A DNA stretch of 64,000 nucleotides from Entoloma clypeatum (GCA_963565915.1 OY751490.1:1798001-1862000); one strand, 5' to 3'; shown: positions 54,401 through 63,317, counted from the stretch's first letter. Notes: generated by a model from the sequence alone, not told the origin. A program made the numbers and translations.

Positions 54401-54753
54401 TGTAGATGAATCTAAGAAAGGGTTCCCAATCAGTGATGTGTTATGAATATGATTCAAGAAAACAATTAAATGATTCCTTATGACATATTCCCTTTTAGGA
54501 ATAGCGGTCACGGGAAAACCCTTTATATGTCGGAAACGTATAAGGTGCGATCAACGTTTCCACATGGAGTGTACTAGGTCAATCCCCTTAGGGACGTCTC
54601 ATGACAGGTACTTGTCGTAATGACGTTCCCAGGTTCATATGTGAAGAAGTAAGACTCAGAACCTAGATCTTTCGATCGGTTCTTTTGCCAACCAGGGTAG
54701 AGTGGGCAGATACTCGCTGTTGCCAGCGTTTCCCAATTCCCTCTGCTATCCGG

Positions 54754-54765
54754 GGCCCATAACCT
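54754..54765 (-). promoter_or_regulatory. Copia-B primer-binding site (initiator tRNA-Met anticodon arm)
   Basis: Sense GGTTATGGGCCC, immediately after the 5' LTR, complements GGGCCCATAACC. That is the anticodon arm (CAU) of initiator tRNA-Met, as used by Drosophila copia and yeast Ty5. Confidence 0.7.
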
Positions 54766-55073
54766 GTTGAAGTTCCACCTGGGCGCTAGCCACAGGCGTA
54801 CTGAGCAACATAGCTACAGTGGAAGTACTCTACGATACCGCTATGGTCACTTACATGGTTTGGAGGGGTAAGGCTGGTGAGAGCGGTTGAGGCTGGTGAG
54901 AGCGATGGAGCTGGTTAAGAGTCAAGAGACAACTTGTTGATATTGACAGTTTCCTGGTCTTATATACCGTACTACTGTTTGTACCAACCAAACAAGTATG
55001 TAATGGAGATATGTAAAGGTCACGTGATGTAATCTAATCTAATCTAATCTATGTGATGGGAAAAGTTTCAACA
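54766..55073 (-). repeat. Copia-B 5' LTR
   Basis: 308 bp, almost identical to 49311-49619. Bounded by the gtaac duplication and by the primer site. Confidence 0.92.
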
Positions 55074-55078
55074 GTAAC

Positions 55079-55333
55079 CTCATGTTTTACAGATTCCACC
55101 AGAGACAAGACGATCGCACCACATGCTTTCAAGTCTTTCTCCTTCCACTCGCGGAACTCCTTTCGTTGTTCAGATGTCGAAGCGGCTGTCAGGGAGGTTG
55201 GCTGTAACCAGTCCCTGGATACGAGCATCCAGGTCCCTTCAAACTGTAAAAACCCTGTCATCTTATCGCTCCACTCCTTCCAGTTAGAGCCAGTCATCTT
55301 GACGACAGTGGATTTGTAATCAAAAGAAGACAT
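55079..55333 (-). pseudogene. gag: Copia-A gag N-terminal segment
   Basis: ATG at 55333 starts SSFDYKSTVVKMTG, then NWKEWSDKMTGFLQFEGTW and KDLKACGAIVLSLVESV, the usual N-terminal helical domain of Copia Gag (UBN2-like). The frame reaches the gtaac duplication and resumes at 49305 beyond Copia-B. Confidence 0.88.
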
Positions 55334-55716
55334 GATTTGATGCGAAGGGTGAGAGCACAAAAGACTGGAAATAGAATGTGTCAGTCACATGTCAAATCGT
55401 TGGATCTTAGATGAAACAGGGACACAGCAACATGTGTTTTACTCCACTAGGGTCCATCAGACCCCTATTCCACGTTTAACATCGTACACAGTTAACTGGT
55501 AGACACATGTATGGAGGCGGATGGGCATTGCGATCATCGGGGTATTATCGCCTGGATCTGCTAGCTCATCGCGCTACACGATGATGTGGGATTAAACATC
55601 CACATAATCATTAATGTTGTATGTACAGATCGAGGTGCACTTGATCTATCGTGTTCGCGATGTAGCGGCATCGAGTCAACTAAGACTGCCAGCGACGAGC
55701 GCAATGGCGAGTCTCA
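55334..55716 (-). other. Copia-A 5' leader, no ORF recognised
   Basis: A 395-nt leader including the primer site. Unlike Copia-C it has no long upstream ORF. Confidence 0.5.
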
Positions 55717-55728
55717 GGGCTCATAACC
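55717..55728 (-). promoter_or_regulatory. Copia-A primer-binding site (initiator tRNA-Met anticodon arm)
   Basis: Sense GGTTATGAGCCC complements GGGCTCATAACC. That is the form of the anticodon arm found in yeast initiator tRNA-Met; the other two Copia families have GGGCCC. Confidence 0.65.
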
Positions 55729-56019
55729 TGTTGGAACAGCATATGATCACATCAACACCGGAGGTAATCATGGTGGGTGTGTCGTCTTGCAGTCCTAGTG
55801 TACTCTATGCTACACGCTACAGATCGTGTATCTATGATAGAGAGAGAATCCTACTACTAACCTTGAGAGGTGTTTGCAGGTGGGGGTTACTCGGTAAGAG
55901 TGTTATATTGCACAGAGAATAAGGACAGTCTTATATACTAGTCTACTTATTTGTACACTATTTGTACGTCATGGGGTTGAGCACATGGCGCATCTAATGG
56001 AAGCGGAACTCGTTCAACA
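55729..56019 (-). repeat. Copia-A 5' LTR
   Basis: 291 bp, matches 43988-44278 with a handful of transitions. Confidence 0.92.
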
Positions 56020-56351
56020 GCCGCCACTTGCACCCACCACCCTGAATGGCCACGCATCACACCCCACTTGCACCTGGAGGAGGAGAGTGGGGCTGGGAGG
56101 ATGGGGCTGGGGACAACAAGTCCCCAGCAGGGTGTAGTATGACGCATGCATCCTGCACGTGTCTTGTAGTTTTTTTTTTGGTAGTTTAAATACATGTTTT
56201 TTCTACTGCGAACACCTGCGCGGGAACCCAAACCCGTCAGTACCCGCGCTACATCTACCCGCAGGTCAATGGGTTGCTACCCGTGCGGGTACGGGTACGG
56301 GTCGGCGTTGTCGTACCCACGGGAGTACCTGTGCCATTGCCTAACGTGGAA

Positions 56352-56612
56352 AGATGAGGAAGGGGCTGTATTGCCAAGAGACCCAGCGGGAATCTCAAGA
56401 GAACAAGCTATCGAATACAAGTGAAAGTACCCTACTTATATATGTAAATACCATGAGGCTGTGTTGAGGCAGCGTCATGCTACGCAACTCCGGATCCTTC
56501 GCATCCTGCTGCGTTGTAATGATAAGATGTCCTCATGTATGACATGATGTAGATAAGATAAGATCGAGATAAGATAAGATAAAGTGAAAAAAGTGAAAAT
56601 ACGATCATAACA
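56352..56612 (-). repeat. Gypsy-4 5' LTR, outer part
   Basis: 261 bp that complete the 331-bp LTR together with 43302-43371. Same gataagataa array and TATATAAG box as the 3' LTR. Confidence 0.9.
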
Positions 56613-56912
56613 CTACTTCGTCGCGGCTGACCATAGACCCAATATAACCGAAACCTGCTAAGAATGGAATCCCAAGAAACTATATATAACCCAGAGCCGG
56701 GGTGCCATCGAGAGGGGCACGCTCGGACCGTGTGACAAGATCCGAGGTCAGCCAGAGTTGGTCCCCCACACATCTTCTGAGACAACAGGTGGTGTGAGGT
56801 CATGGTTCGGAAGGGTGAGAGAAAGAAAGCACCATTTTGGGAGCTTTGAGAACAGGCTGTCAGCCATACATGGACCAAGAATACTCAGCTGCCAACCGAG
56901 AGCTGGATGTCG
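56613..56912. other. Flanking sequence between Gypsy-4 and Copia-C, unrecognised
   Basis: Open in short frames on both strands but no motif that I can name. It continues beyond Copia-C at 63672 and is the oldest DNA visible on this side. Host or older repeat DNA cannot be told apart. Confidence 0.4.
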
Positions 56913-57261
56913 TGTTGAACATATTGCCAGATATGTCGCACTATGTGCTTGTCACAGAAAGTGACTGTAAGTCACTATTACCATATATGTGAGTTTATGG
57001 TATAACCACGGATGCATGACTTGTTTATGTATTGTTTGTACAATGGTCCGTGCGCATATTGGATTAGTATAAATACCCATGTATTTAGTACGGTGAATCC
57101 TAACTTCTTGAACACCCCAGTTCTTTGAGTTAACTAACAAGCTAGTCCAGCTTCTAGAATATCTTTAGTTACTCTTAACCAGGTTAGTAGAGCTTCCTTC
57201 ATGCCTTCGTACCGTTACATCTTGAGCGCCCTTTGGGCTGCCTATGTCGGTTACTTCATTA
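56913..57261 (+). repeat. Copia-C 5' LTR
   Basis: Starts tgttgaac and ends cttcatta. Taking TA rather than CA as the end gives a perfect 5-bp duplication and abuts the primer site. TATAAATA at 57068-57075. The first ATG downstream of a plausible start site is 57201, the ORF0 start. Confidence 0.92.
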
Positions 57262-58037
57262 GGTTATGGGCCCCAGCCCTAGCGCCGCATGCTCTGAGTA
57301 TCTTAGCTTTTGCGCTATTATTGGCAGCATCCGCTTTGTATACTAGCCTGGAGACTGGTTTCCTCAGTATCGAATACATCGAGCTCGATGGTTCCCTTAA
57401 CGGTGAACCTCGCAGCATTCGAGGTATTGAATGTACCTTTCAATGGGCCATTCTTGATCGATTACTTGAGAGAATCCCTGTTACAATGATCGTATCACGA
57501 GAACAAGTCCATATGGTGCCAACGGCACAGGGCTCAGTCCCTTCAGGTCATGATGACAATGGACGCATCGTTGCACGTTGCGGGGTGTGTCGACAACTTG
57601 TTGTTGACAGTCAGCATTGCCCGAGGCATTGCATAGACAACACCACTTTTGACTACTCATGTACTACGTGTGATGCAGGACCAGCAAGGGCTCGAGTTCA
57701 AAACCGCAGACGGCGTAATCGCCGTGCTGAGGTACCTGTTGCGGTACCTACCCAAGTTGGAGATCCTATGGATCCTCCGCCCGTGTATGTTGATGATGGG
57801 ACCATCCCTGAAGCACACGGAGCACCTCCTCTTTCGCCTCCGGCCCGACAAATTCGGTTGCCGGATAATGACCCCTTAATTGAGGCGGCGAACAGAGCGA
57901 ATGAAGTCATGCTCCCTGTTCAGGGAGGATCTTGCACCTGTGGGCAACACAGCACTCAGGGCGCACATGACGATTGGGTAGAACTAGTGATGGCATTTCA
58001 TATGCTACCACTAGACCAAACAGAGAACGAAGAATGA
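57201..58037 (+). CDS. ORF0 of Copia-C: LTR-initiated membrane/Cys-cluster protein (278 aa)
   Basis: ATG 57201, TGA 58035-58037. Residues 1-20 are encoded by the LTR and 21-25 by the primer site. Two hydrophobic stretches are visible: about 6-20 (YILSALWAAYVGYFI) and about 29-49 (HALSILAFALLLAASALY), predicted membrane segments or a signal anchor. Residues about 131-162 hold a cluster with three CxxC-type pairs (CGVC, HCPRHC, CTTC) that could bind zinc. A basic NRRRRNRR patch, a Pro-rich region and a second Cys pair (CTCGQH) follow. No homologue can be named from memory, and the leaders of Copia-A and Copia-B lack it. It is the first AUG of the full-length RNA. Function unknown; an envelope-like or membrane-anchored role is only a guess. 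Confidence 0.7.
   Translation: MPSYRYILSALWAAYVGYFIRLWAPALAPHALSILAFALLLAASALYTSLETGFLSIEYIELDGSLNGEPRSIRGIECTFQWAILDRLLERIPVTMIVSREQVHMVPTAQGSVPSGHDDNGRIVARCGVCRQLVVDSQHCPRHCIDNTTFDYSCTTCDAGPARARVQNRRRRNRRAEVPVAVPTQVGDPMDPPPVYVDDGTIPEAHGAPPLSPPARQIRLPDNDPLIEAANRANEVMLPVQGGSCTCGQHSTQGAHDDWVELVMAFHMLPLDQTENEE
57262..57273 (+). promoter_or_regulatory. Copia-C primer-binding site (initiator tRNA-Met anticodon arm)
   Basis: GGTTATGGGCCC directly after the LTR. It is complementary to the CAU-containing anticodon arm of initiator tRNA-Met, implying priming by a half-tRNA. Confidence 0.7.
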
Positions 58038-58093
58038 TGATCGACAAGGCAGCTCGTCTATTTATTTTCTGATGCGCTTTTCCGATATAACAT

Positions 58094-61000
58094 ATGCTGA
58101 CTCTATTTATGTTTCGCAGCATCATCATGTCTTCAAACTCGAAACTCGACCTCGCTTCCTCCGTTCCCAAGCTCACCACCACAAACTTCTCCATCTATCA
58201 GGAGAAGATGAGCGCCTACTTGAAGGCAGCTAAAGTGTGGAGGATCGTCACCGGCGATAAAAAGATCCCGGCTGACCCTAAAGAGACAGATTTCCAAGAC
58301 AAGTTAAACACTTGGCATGAACAGGACGATCAGGCCCAAGGCCTAATTCAGATGTCCATTTCGGACTCTCTCGTCCATCACATCAAGGGAGCTAAAACCT
58401 CCAAGGAGATGTGGGACCTGATCGCCACGAAACTGTCCACGGTTGGCCCGTCCACCGTCTTTGCTGATTTTCAGCAACTCCTCCGCACCTCTCTTTCTCC
58501 TGCCGATCCTTTATCTGGCATCGATAAGATGCAGACCCTTTTTCAACGACTCGAGCACAACCACATAGATATCCCCAAGTTCGTCCGGATCATGATGATC
58601 CTGAATGGACTGCCTCAAGGCTATGATGGTCTAGTGCACAGCATCCTTTTTGATGCGGTACACTATGTAGCGCCTGGCGGCAATCAGTCTACTGTACTCG
58701 AAATCGGGAAAGTAATCGAGCAGGTACGCTCGGAATACTTCCGTAAAAACCCGCACGCTCCACAGTCCCAAGGAGGCGCTCACACGAACAAGATCTCTGC
58801 GGTGAAACACGCTCGTCCCAATCCCCCGAAGTACCAGCCTCGCACTGGACCCTCTCAGGGATCTTCGGAAGGACCGGCTGCTAACCAGCAGCATTCGCAT
58901 CAGCACTCCAAGCCCTGGAAAGGCAAGGGACGTGGAACTTCTGCCGGGAAGACCAAGGGCAAAGGACCCTGGAAAGGTAAAGAGAAGGCGCATTTTGCCT
59001 CCTCTGCCATGGATAGCGCCCCTGATGGGCAGCTTCCAATCCAGACCTTACCCAGCACGGTCATTTACAGAAATGGGTCTATCTTCACTCCGCACCCCTC
59101 ATCATCCACCGACTGGAGGATAAGGAACAACCAATCACTTGCGATCGGTAATATTCCTGGCCCAGGCCCTTTCACGGACCTGGATGGAGCGCGCACACTA
59201 GCTAACAGCATTGGTGTCCCTCCAACAGCTCAGAATCTAACTCGCCTCGTCGAGGTCCCTGCACTTCAACGAAATGAAGCTGCAACGTCAAGGCCGCTCT
59301 CAGCGCCTCCGACAATGGACCCCCGGAATCACCGCATTCTGGTTTTCGAAGAAACACCGAGTAGAATCAGCTGGGCCGATGAGATGGAAACAGAAGACAT
59401 AGCCCCCACCATAAGGGGCTATTACGATGAAGGATACGTCAACGACTATATGGAGTATGAAGTTTCCCGTGGTAATGGAAACAACGACGACATGGGGTAT
59501 GTTTCACATTCAACAGCACGTACAATGCAGTTAACAAATACTTCACAGAAGCCTCTTTGGAGACGAGTGAATGGACGGCGGTCCAATGTATTTTTATCAC
59601 CTGCTGTACACGCGCTTATAGCGCAAATAAATTCTCATTATGTGAATTGTGCTGAATGTAAGAAACAGAATCAATCCAATTGGATTCTTGATTCAGGTGC
59701 ATCATTGCACTTCACTTATGATATCAATGATTTCATTGAGTATACCCCACTAAAAGATCGTCAATCTGTGCAAATTGCACAGAAAGGTCACACTATTCAG
59801 ATCCTTGGACAAGGAACGGTGTTGATTAATCACACCATCAAGAAAAACGGGCGAGAACAAAATAAAATAACTCGTCTATCACCCGTTTATTATATACCAG
59901 ATTTAGACGTTCGTCTTTTATCTGTAGGCGAGATCCTTAAACAAGGAAATGAAATTAGCGGACGATTTGGTTCGATAACGCTAAAGACCAATTCAGGTCT
60001 TCCTTTGTTTATGTGTTATCCTCATAAGGCAAATGAATCGATTTATTGGCTAAATGCCACGATCATTAAAGAGGAACGAATACACTTGGTTAGTCTTAGT
60101 GTCTCACAATCTGTTGATTATGACACCTGGCACAAGCGATTCGGACACCCTTCACATGAAGTACTGCGACATGCTTCTAAACATGTCAAAGGTTTCAATG
60201 GAGTGGACAAACCGTCCACTGAGCGACCCTGCAAAGGATGCGCTCTTGGAAAGATGCCTTCAAAATCTTTCCCACCATCTCAGACACGCGCTAAAGCACC
60301 TTTTGAGCTAATCCATTCGGATTTAAAGCAATTCAAAAAGGCGACTTATGGCAAATATAATTATTATATCAGCTTTGTTGATGACTGCACATCACACGCC
60401 TGGATCTCTTTATTGAGACTAAAATCTGATGCACACTCTGCACTTCGTGATTTTAATGCCATGGTTAAAAACCAATTCAATACGACAATTAAAACTTGGC
60501 GTTTTGATGGCGGCGGTGAGTTTGTCCCTTTCCAAGCAGATATGCGTGAGATGGGAATCCAGGGTGAAGTTACTGTGCCGCACCAGCCACAACAAAACAG
60601 TCGAGCGGAACGTTTCAACAGAACTTTAATGGATAAAGCACTTGCTATGTTGCATGATGCTTGCCTACCCGAAATATGGATTCAATTTGCGGTAGAACAT
60701 GCACTTCACTTGTATAACCGAACTCCATTGAAAAGACATGGATGGCTTACTCCGTATGAGTCCCTTAAAAAGGAAAAGCCTGATGTGTCGAACCTACACG
60801 TTTTTGGATGTGGTGCTTACGTCTTTCTTCCAAAGGAAATTCGTACTACCACCGCTAAATCCGAACTGATGATTTTCATTGGATTTAAAACTGGAACTAA
60901 AGGTTACCGGTTTATGCAGATGCCAAACAACGTGGTCTTCATAGGTGTCACAGCAATGTTTGATGAACAGCTGTTCCCAAAATGTTCTACATTGAACAAA

Positions 61001-63310
61001 ATACCTTCGATAACACAATACCATGATCCAACATCAGACGATATGGGAAACGATGATGTAAATGGACATGATGGCCCGTCTGATTTACCAACCGACGATT
61101 TCCATTCGGAAGACAATGATGCACATGGTCCTGGCGGTTCACGTTACCCGTCTAATCCAGGAACCAATGATGACAATCATAACCTCCCTGATACAAATAG
61201 CGACCAAACTGGTCAGCTTCCCGAAGGTTCCAGTCAGACTTCTGATGGAACAAACAGACAGGACACCGCTGAGAATCAGCAGTGGGTTCCCCGGACTCGC
61301 AATCCAGGGAAACGTGTGCGCACAGATGTACCAAACGATGATCATGCCTTACCAGGAGATTATCGCCCACAGACTGATCGTCCTCGTCGTACTCGGGTTA
61401 TACCCCAGCGTCCTGGAAATGTTTACGGGAATAACCCGGCTGAGGCCTTGCGTCAAAATCAGCGTGATTGGAGCAGAACCGTTCAGGAGGATTCACGGCG
61501 ATACGCCTATAATCCCCGATCGGAGACCAGACCCCAGCAATCTGGCGCTGTTCCATCAACTAGCTCCGCTGATCCTCAGATGTATCAGAACAATTCCAAT
61601 CCGAATTCGGATATAGATATGGAGGAATCACTCTATATTAGGGAAGGGGGAGGACAGTCACAAATGCTTGCGCACTTGCTATCTAAAGCAATCCCTGCAT
61701 ATGATGAAATTCCACAAGACCCAAAGTCTTGGCAAATGAAGGACATAAATAAGCTACCTGAAAAGGAAAAGCTTGAATGGAAAGCAGCATGCCGTGAGGA
61801 ACTAGAAGCCCTCCGGAAGCGCAATGTCTTTAAGTTGGTTGACCTACCTAAAGGTCGTAAAACCATCAGAAATCGATGGGTATTCGACGTCAAAACTGAC
61901 GGACGAAAGAAGGCGCGACTCGTTGCCAAGGGTTTCTCACAAATCGAGGGTATCGATTTTGATGAGATCTTCTCACCTGTGATACGTTTCGAGACTATCC
62001 GGATCCTCTTCGCCATAGCTGCGCTTGAAGGATGGGTGATTGAAGGAGTAGATGTCAAATCAGCTTTTCTCTATGGAGAGCTCGATGAAGAAATCTATAT
62101 GAATCAACCCGAAGGCTTTGTTGTCAAAGGCCAAGAACGGAAGGTCATCCGTTTATTAAAAGCACTCTATGGCCTAAAACAGGCTGCGAGAGCGTGGTGG
62201 ATCGTGCTCAATGCATCAATGGAGAAGCTAGGTTTTACTCAATGTAGAACTGACTCAGGCGTCTTTGTTTACCACAACAAACAATCAGGTGATTTGATAA
62301 TCGCTTTGATCTATGTTGATGACGGCCTGTTCATGGGATCAAACCCAGATCTTGTTCGCAAGATAAAATCTGACTTTAAAAATAAATGGGAAAGTCGTGA
62401 TCTTGGTATTGCTAAAGAATTCTTGCGTATGAGAATACGACAAGATTCAGAAAAGCAGATCGTAACAATCGATCAGTCAGAATACCTAAAGAAGATCATT
62501 AAGCGCTTTGGCTTAGAAAATGCAAAGGCTGCTGACACTCCACTCCCAAAGGGTTATTACCCTGCACCAAATGAGGGGGAGGTGGATCCCACACTCAAAA
62601 CAAGGTACCAAATGATCATTGGATCGTTGTTGTACTTGTCCATTGGAACGAGACCGGACATTGCTTTTGCAGTTGCAAAAATGTCACAAATGTCTGCAAA
62701 CCCTTCCAAAGAGCATGAGAAATACGCTCTACGGATTATCAGATATCTTGTCGGTACTCAAGACTATTCTATAATCTATGATGGTCGATCCAAAGCTTCC
62801 TTTGAAGCATGGACAGATTCAGACTGGGCATCAGACCCATCTGATAGAAAGTCCCAATCGGGATATTTCCTTAAGCTTGCAGGAGGACTTGTTCTTTGGA
62901 AAAGTCGCAAGCAAAAGACAGTGGCACATTCGTCCACTGAGGCGGAAATGGTTGCTGCCAGTGAATGTTCGCGGGAGTGTGAATGGGTTACTCATCTCTT
63001 CAAAGAGCTTGGACTACAGGACATTACCAAAATGCCGTTCCATGTAGATAACCAAGGCGCGATTTTCAATGCGCAAAACCCAGTCACTGAAGGCAGAACC
63101 AAACATATAGCAATCCATCACTTTGCTATACGCGATAGAGTTAAAGATGGATTGATCGAACCACGGTTCGTTCCGGGAACAGAGAATCCGGCTGATATGT
63201 TTACCAAGCCACTTGGTCGCCAGGAATTTGAGAAATTCCGTGCTCTACTCCGAATGGAGTTTAAAGAGCCTTATACTCCACTTACGAAACCTACCCGGGA
63301 TTCTAAGTGA
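58094..63310 (+). CDS. gag-pol: Copia-C Gag-Pol polyprotein (1738 codons), intact
   Basis: The in-frame ATG at 58127 (MSSNSKLDLASS) is the likelier start than 58094. Gag: TNFSIYQEKMSAYLKAAKVW.., DFQQLLRTSLSPADP, then a KGKGRGTS/GKGPWKGK basic region without CCHC. HYVNCAEC precedes protease LDSGASLHF (Asp about 533 from 58094). Integrase: TWHKRFGHPSH..CKGCALGK zinc finger, Asp 743 (HSDLKQF), Asp 805 (DGGGEF), Glu 839 (RAERFNR). An acidic, Asn/Gly-rich linker precedes RT (RNRWVFDVKTDGRKKARLV, YVDD 1407-1410). RNase H: TDSDWASDPSDRKS, STEAEMVAASE and VDNQGAIFN. Stop at 63308-63310 overlaps the polypurine tract. Every catalytic residue that I can check is present. Confidence 0.95.
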   Translation: MLTLFMFRSIIMSSNSKLDLASSVPKLTTTNFSIYQEKMSAYLKAAKVWRIVTGDKKIPADPKETDFQDKLNTWHEQDDQAQGLIQMSISDSLVHHIKGAKTSKEMWDLIATKLSTVGPSTVFADFQQLLRTSLSPADPLSGIDKMQTLFQRLEHNHIDIPKFVRIMMILNGLPQGYDGLVHSILFDAVHYVAPGGNQSTVLEIGKVIEQVRSEYFRKNPHAPQSQGGAHTNKISAVKHARPNPPKYQPRTGPSQGSSEGPAANQQHSHQHSKPWKGKGRGTSAGKTKGKGPWKGKEKAHFASSAMDSAPDGQLPIQTLPSTVIYRNGSIFTPHPSSSTDWRIRNNQSLAIGNIPGPGPFTDLDGARTLANSIGVPPTAQNLTRLVEVPALQRNEAATSRPLSAPPTMDPRNHRILVFEETPSRISWADEMETEDIAPTIRGYYDEGYVNDYMEYEVSRGNGNNDDMGYVSHSTARTMQLTNTSQKPLWRRVNGRRSNVFLSPAVHALIAQINSHYVNCAECKKQNQSNWILDSGASLHFTYDINDFIEYTPLKDRQSVQIAQKGHTIQILGQGTVLINHTIKKNGREQNKITRLSPVYYIPDLDVRLLSVGEILKQGNEISGRFGSITLKTNSGLPLFMCYPHKANESIYWLNATIIKEERIHLVSLSVSQSVDYDTWHKRFGHPSHEVLRHASKHVKGFNGVDKPSTERPCKGCALGKMPSKSFPPSQTRAKAPFELIHSDLKQFKKATYGKYNYYISFVDDCTSHAWISLLRLKSDAHSALRDFNAMVKNQFNTTIKTWRFDGGGEFVPFQADMREMGIQGEVTVPHQPQQNSRAERFNRTLMDKALAMLHDACLPEIWIQFAVEHALHLYNRTPLKRHGWLTPYESLKKEKPDVSNLHVFGCGAYVFLPKEIRTTTAKSELMIFIGFKTGTKGYRFMQMPNNVVFIGVTAMFDEQLFPKCSTLNKIPSITQYHDPTSDDMGNDDVNGHDGPSDLPTDDFHSEDNDAHGPGGSRYPSNPGTNDDNHNLPDTNSDQTGQLPEGSSQTSDGTNRQDTAENQQWVPRTRNPGKRVRTDVPNDDHALPGDYRPQTDRPRRTRVIPQRPGNVYGNNPAEALRQNQRDWSRTVQEDSRRYAYNPRSETRPQQSGAVPSTSSADPQMYQNNSNPNSDIDMEESLYIREGGGQSQMLAHLLSKAIPAYDEIPQDPKSWQMKDINKLPEKEKLEWKAACREELEALRKRNVFKLVDLPKGRKTIRNRWVFDVKTDGRKKARLVAKGFSQIEGIDFDEIFSPVIRFETIRILFAIAALEGWVIEGVDVKSAFLYGELDEEIYMNQPEGFVVKGQERKVIRLLKALYGLKQAARAWWIVLNASMEKLGFTQCRTDSGVFVYHNKQSGDLIIALIYVDDGLFMGSNPDLVRKIKSDFKNKWESRDLGIAKEFLRMRIRQDSEKQIVTIDQSEYLKKIIKRFGLENAKAADTPLPKGYYPAPNEGEVDPTLKTRYQMIIGSLLYLSIGTRPDIAFAVAKMSQMSANPSKEHEKYALRIIRYLVGTQDYSIIYDGRSKASFEAWTDSDWASDPSDRKSQSGYFLKLAGGLVLWKSRKQKTVAHSSTEAEMVAASECSRECEWVTHLFKELGLQDITKMPFHVDNQGAIFNAQNPVTEGRTKHIAIHHFAIRDRVKDGLIEPRFVPGTENPADMFTKPLGRQEFEKFRALLRMEFKEPYTPLTKPTRDSK
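58096..58119 (+). promoter_or_regulatory. Candidate branch point and 3' splice site before Copia-C gag
   Basis: CTGAC (58097-58101) lies 18 nt before a cag (58117-58119) after a T-rich stretch, eight nt upstream of the gag ATG. Possible donors are GTTAGT at 57183 (preceded by cag) and GTATGT at 57785. Unproven. Confidence 0.35.
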
Positions 63311-63317
63311 GGGGGAG

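Larger units (their letters stand above)
49311..55073 (-). mobile_element. Copia-B: Ty1/Copia element nested in Copia-A gag
   Basis: 5763 bp, LTRs 49311-49619 and 54766-55073, duplication gtaac (49306-49310, 55074-55078). Minus strand. Sense polypurine tract ctaaatatggggggg before the 3' LTR. The reading frame is nearly intact (one stop). It is the innermost of the right-hand nest. Confidence 0.94.
43988..56019 (-). mobile_element. Copia-A: Ty1/Copia element nested in the minisatellite
   Basis: LTRs of 291 bp (43988-44278 and 55729-56019), duplication gccgc (43983-43987, 56020-56024). Own length without Copia-B is about 6.26 kb. Minus strand. The sense polypurine tract atcgagggggag precedes the 3' LTR. 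Many stops and frameshifts. Confidence 0.93.
43372..56343. mobile_element. hAT-like non-autonomous element with minisatellite core, split by Copia-A
   Basis: Termini TAGGCAATGGCAC and GTGCCATTGCCTA are perfect 13-bp inverted repeats. The 8-bp flanks atgtggaa (43364-43371) and acgtggaa (56344-56351) differ by one CpG transition. Subterminal DNA is rich in acgggt/acccgt words at both ends. The middle is cccaacggcc minisatellite. Own length without Copia-A is about 0.93 kb and there is no ORF. The terminus differs from the TAGTGTTT family, so this is a second hAT-like family. Confidence 0.8.
24409..56612 (-). mobile_element. Gypsy-4: Ty3/Gypsy element, host of all nested insertions
   Basis: With Gypsy-2 and the 43372-56343 insertion removed, about 6.25 kb remain on the minus strand. 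The 331-bp 3' LTR (24409-24739) matches a 5' LTR split into 43302-43371 and 56352-56612, again 331 bp in sum. Sense order is LTR, self-priming site, leader, gag, protease, RT, RNase H, integrase, chromodomain, polypurine tract, LTR. The outer flanks are gcccc and ctact, so no target duplication survives. The element is inactivated by insertions, stops and frameshifts. Confidence 0.88.

Noticed and set aside
57201..58037. ORF0 as a host gene captured by the element
   Set aside because: The start codon and first 25 residues come from the LTR and primer site, so it originated, or at least starts, as element sequence; capture of the remainder cannot be excluded.
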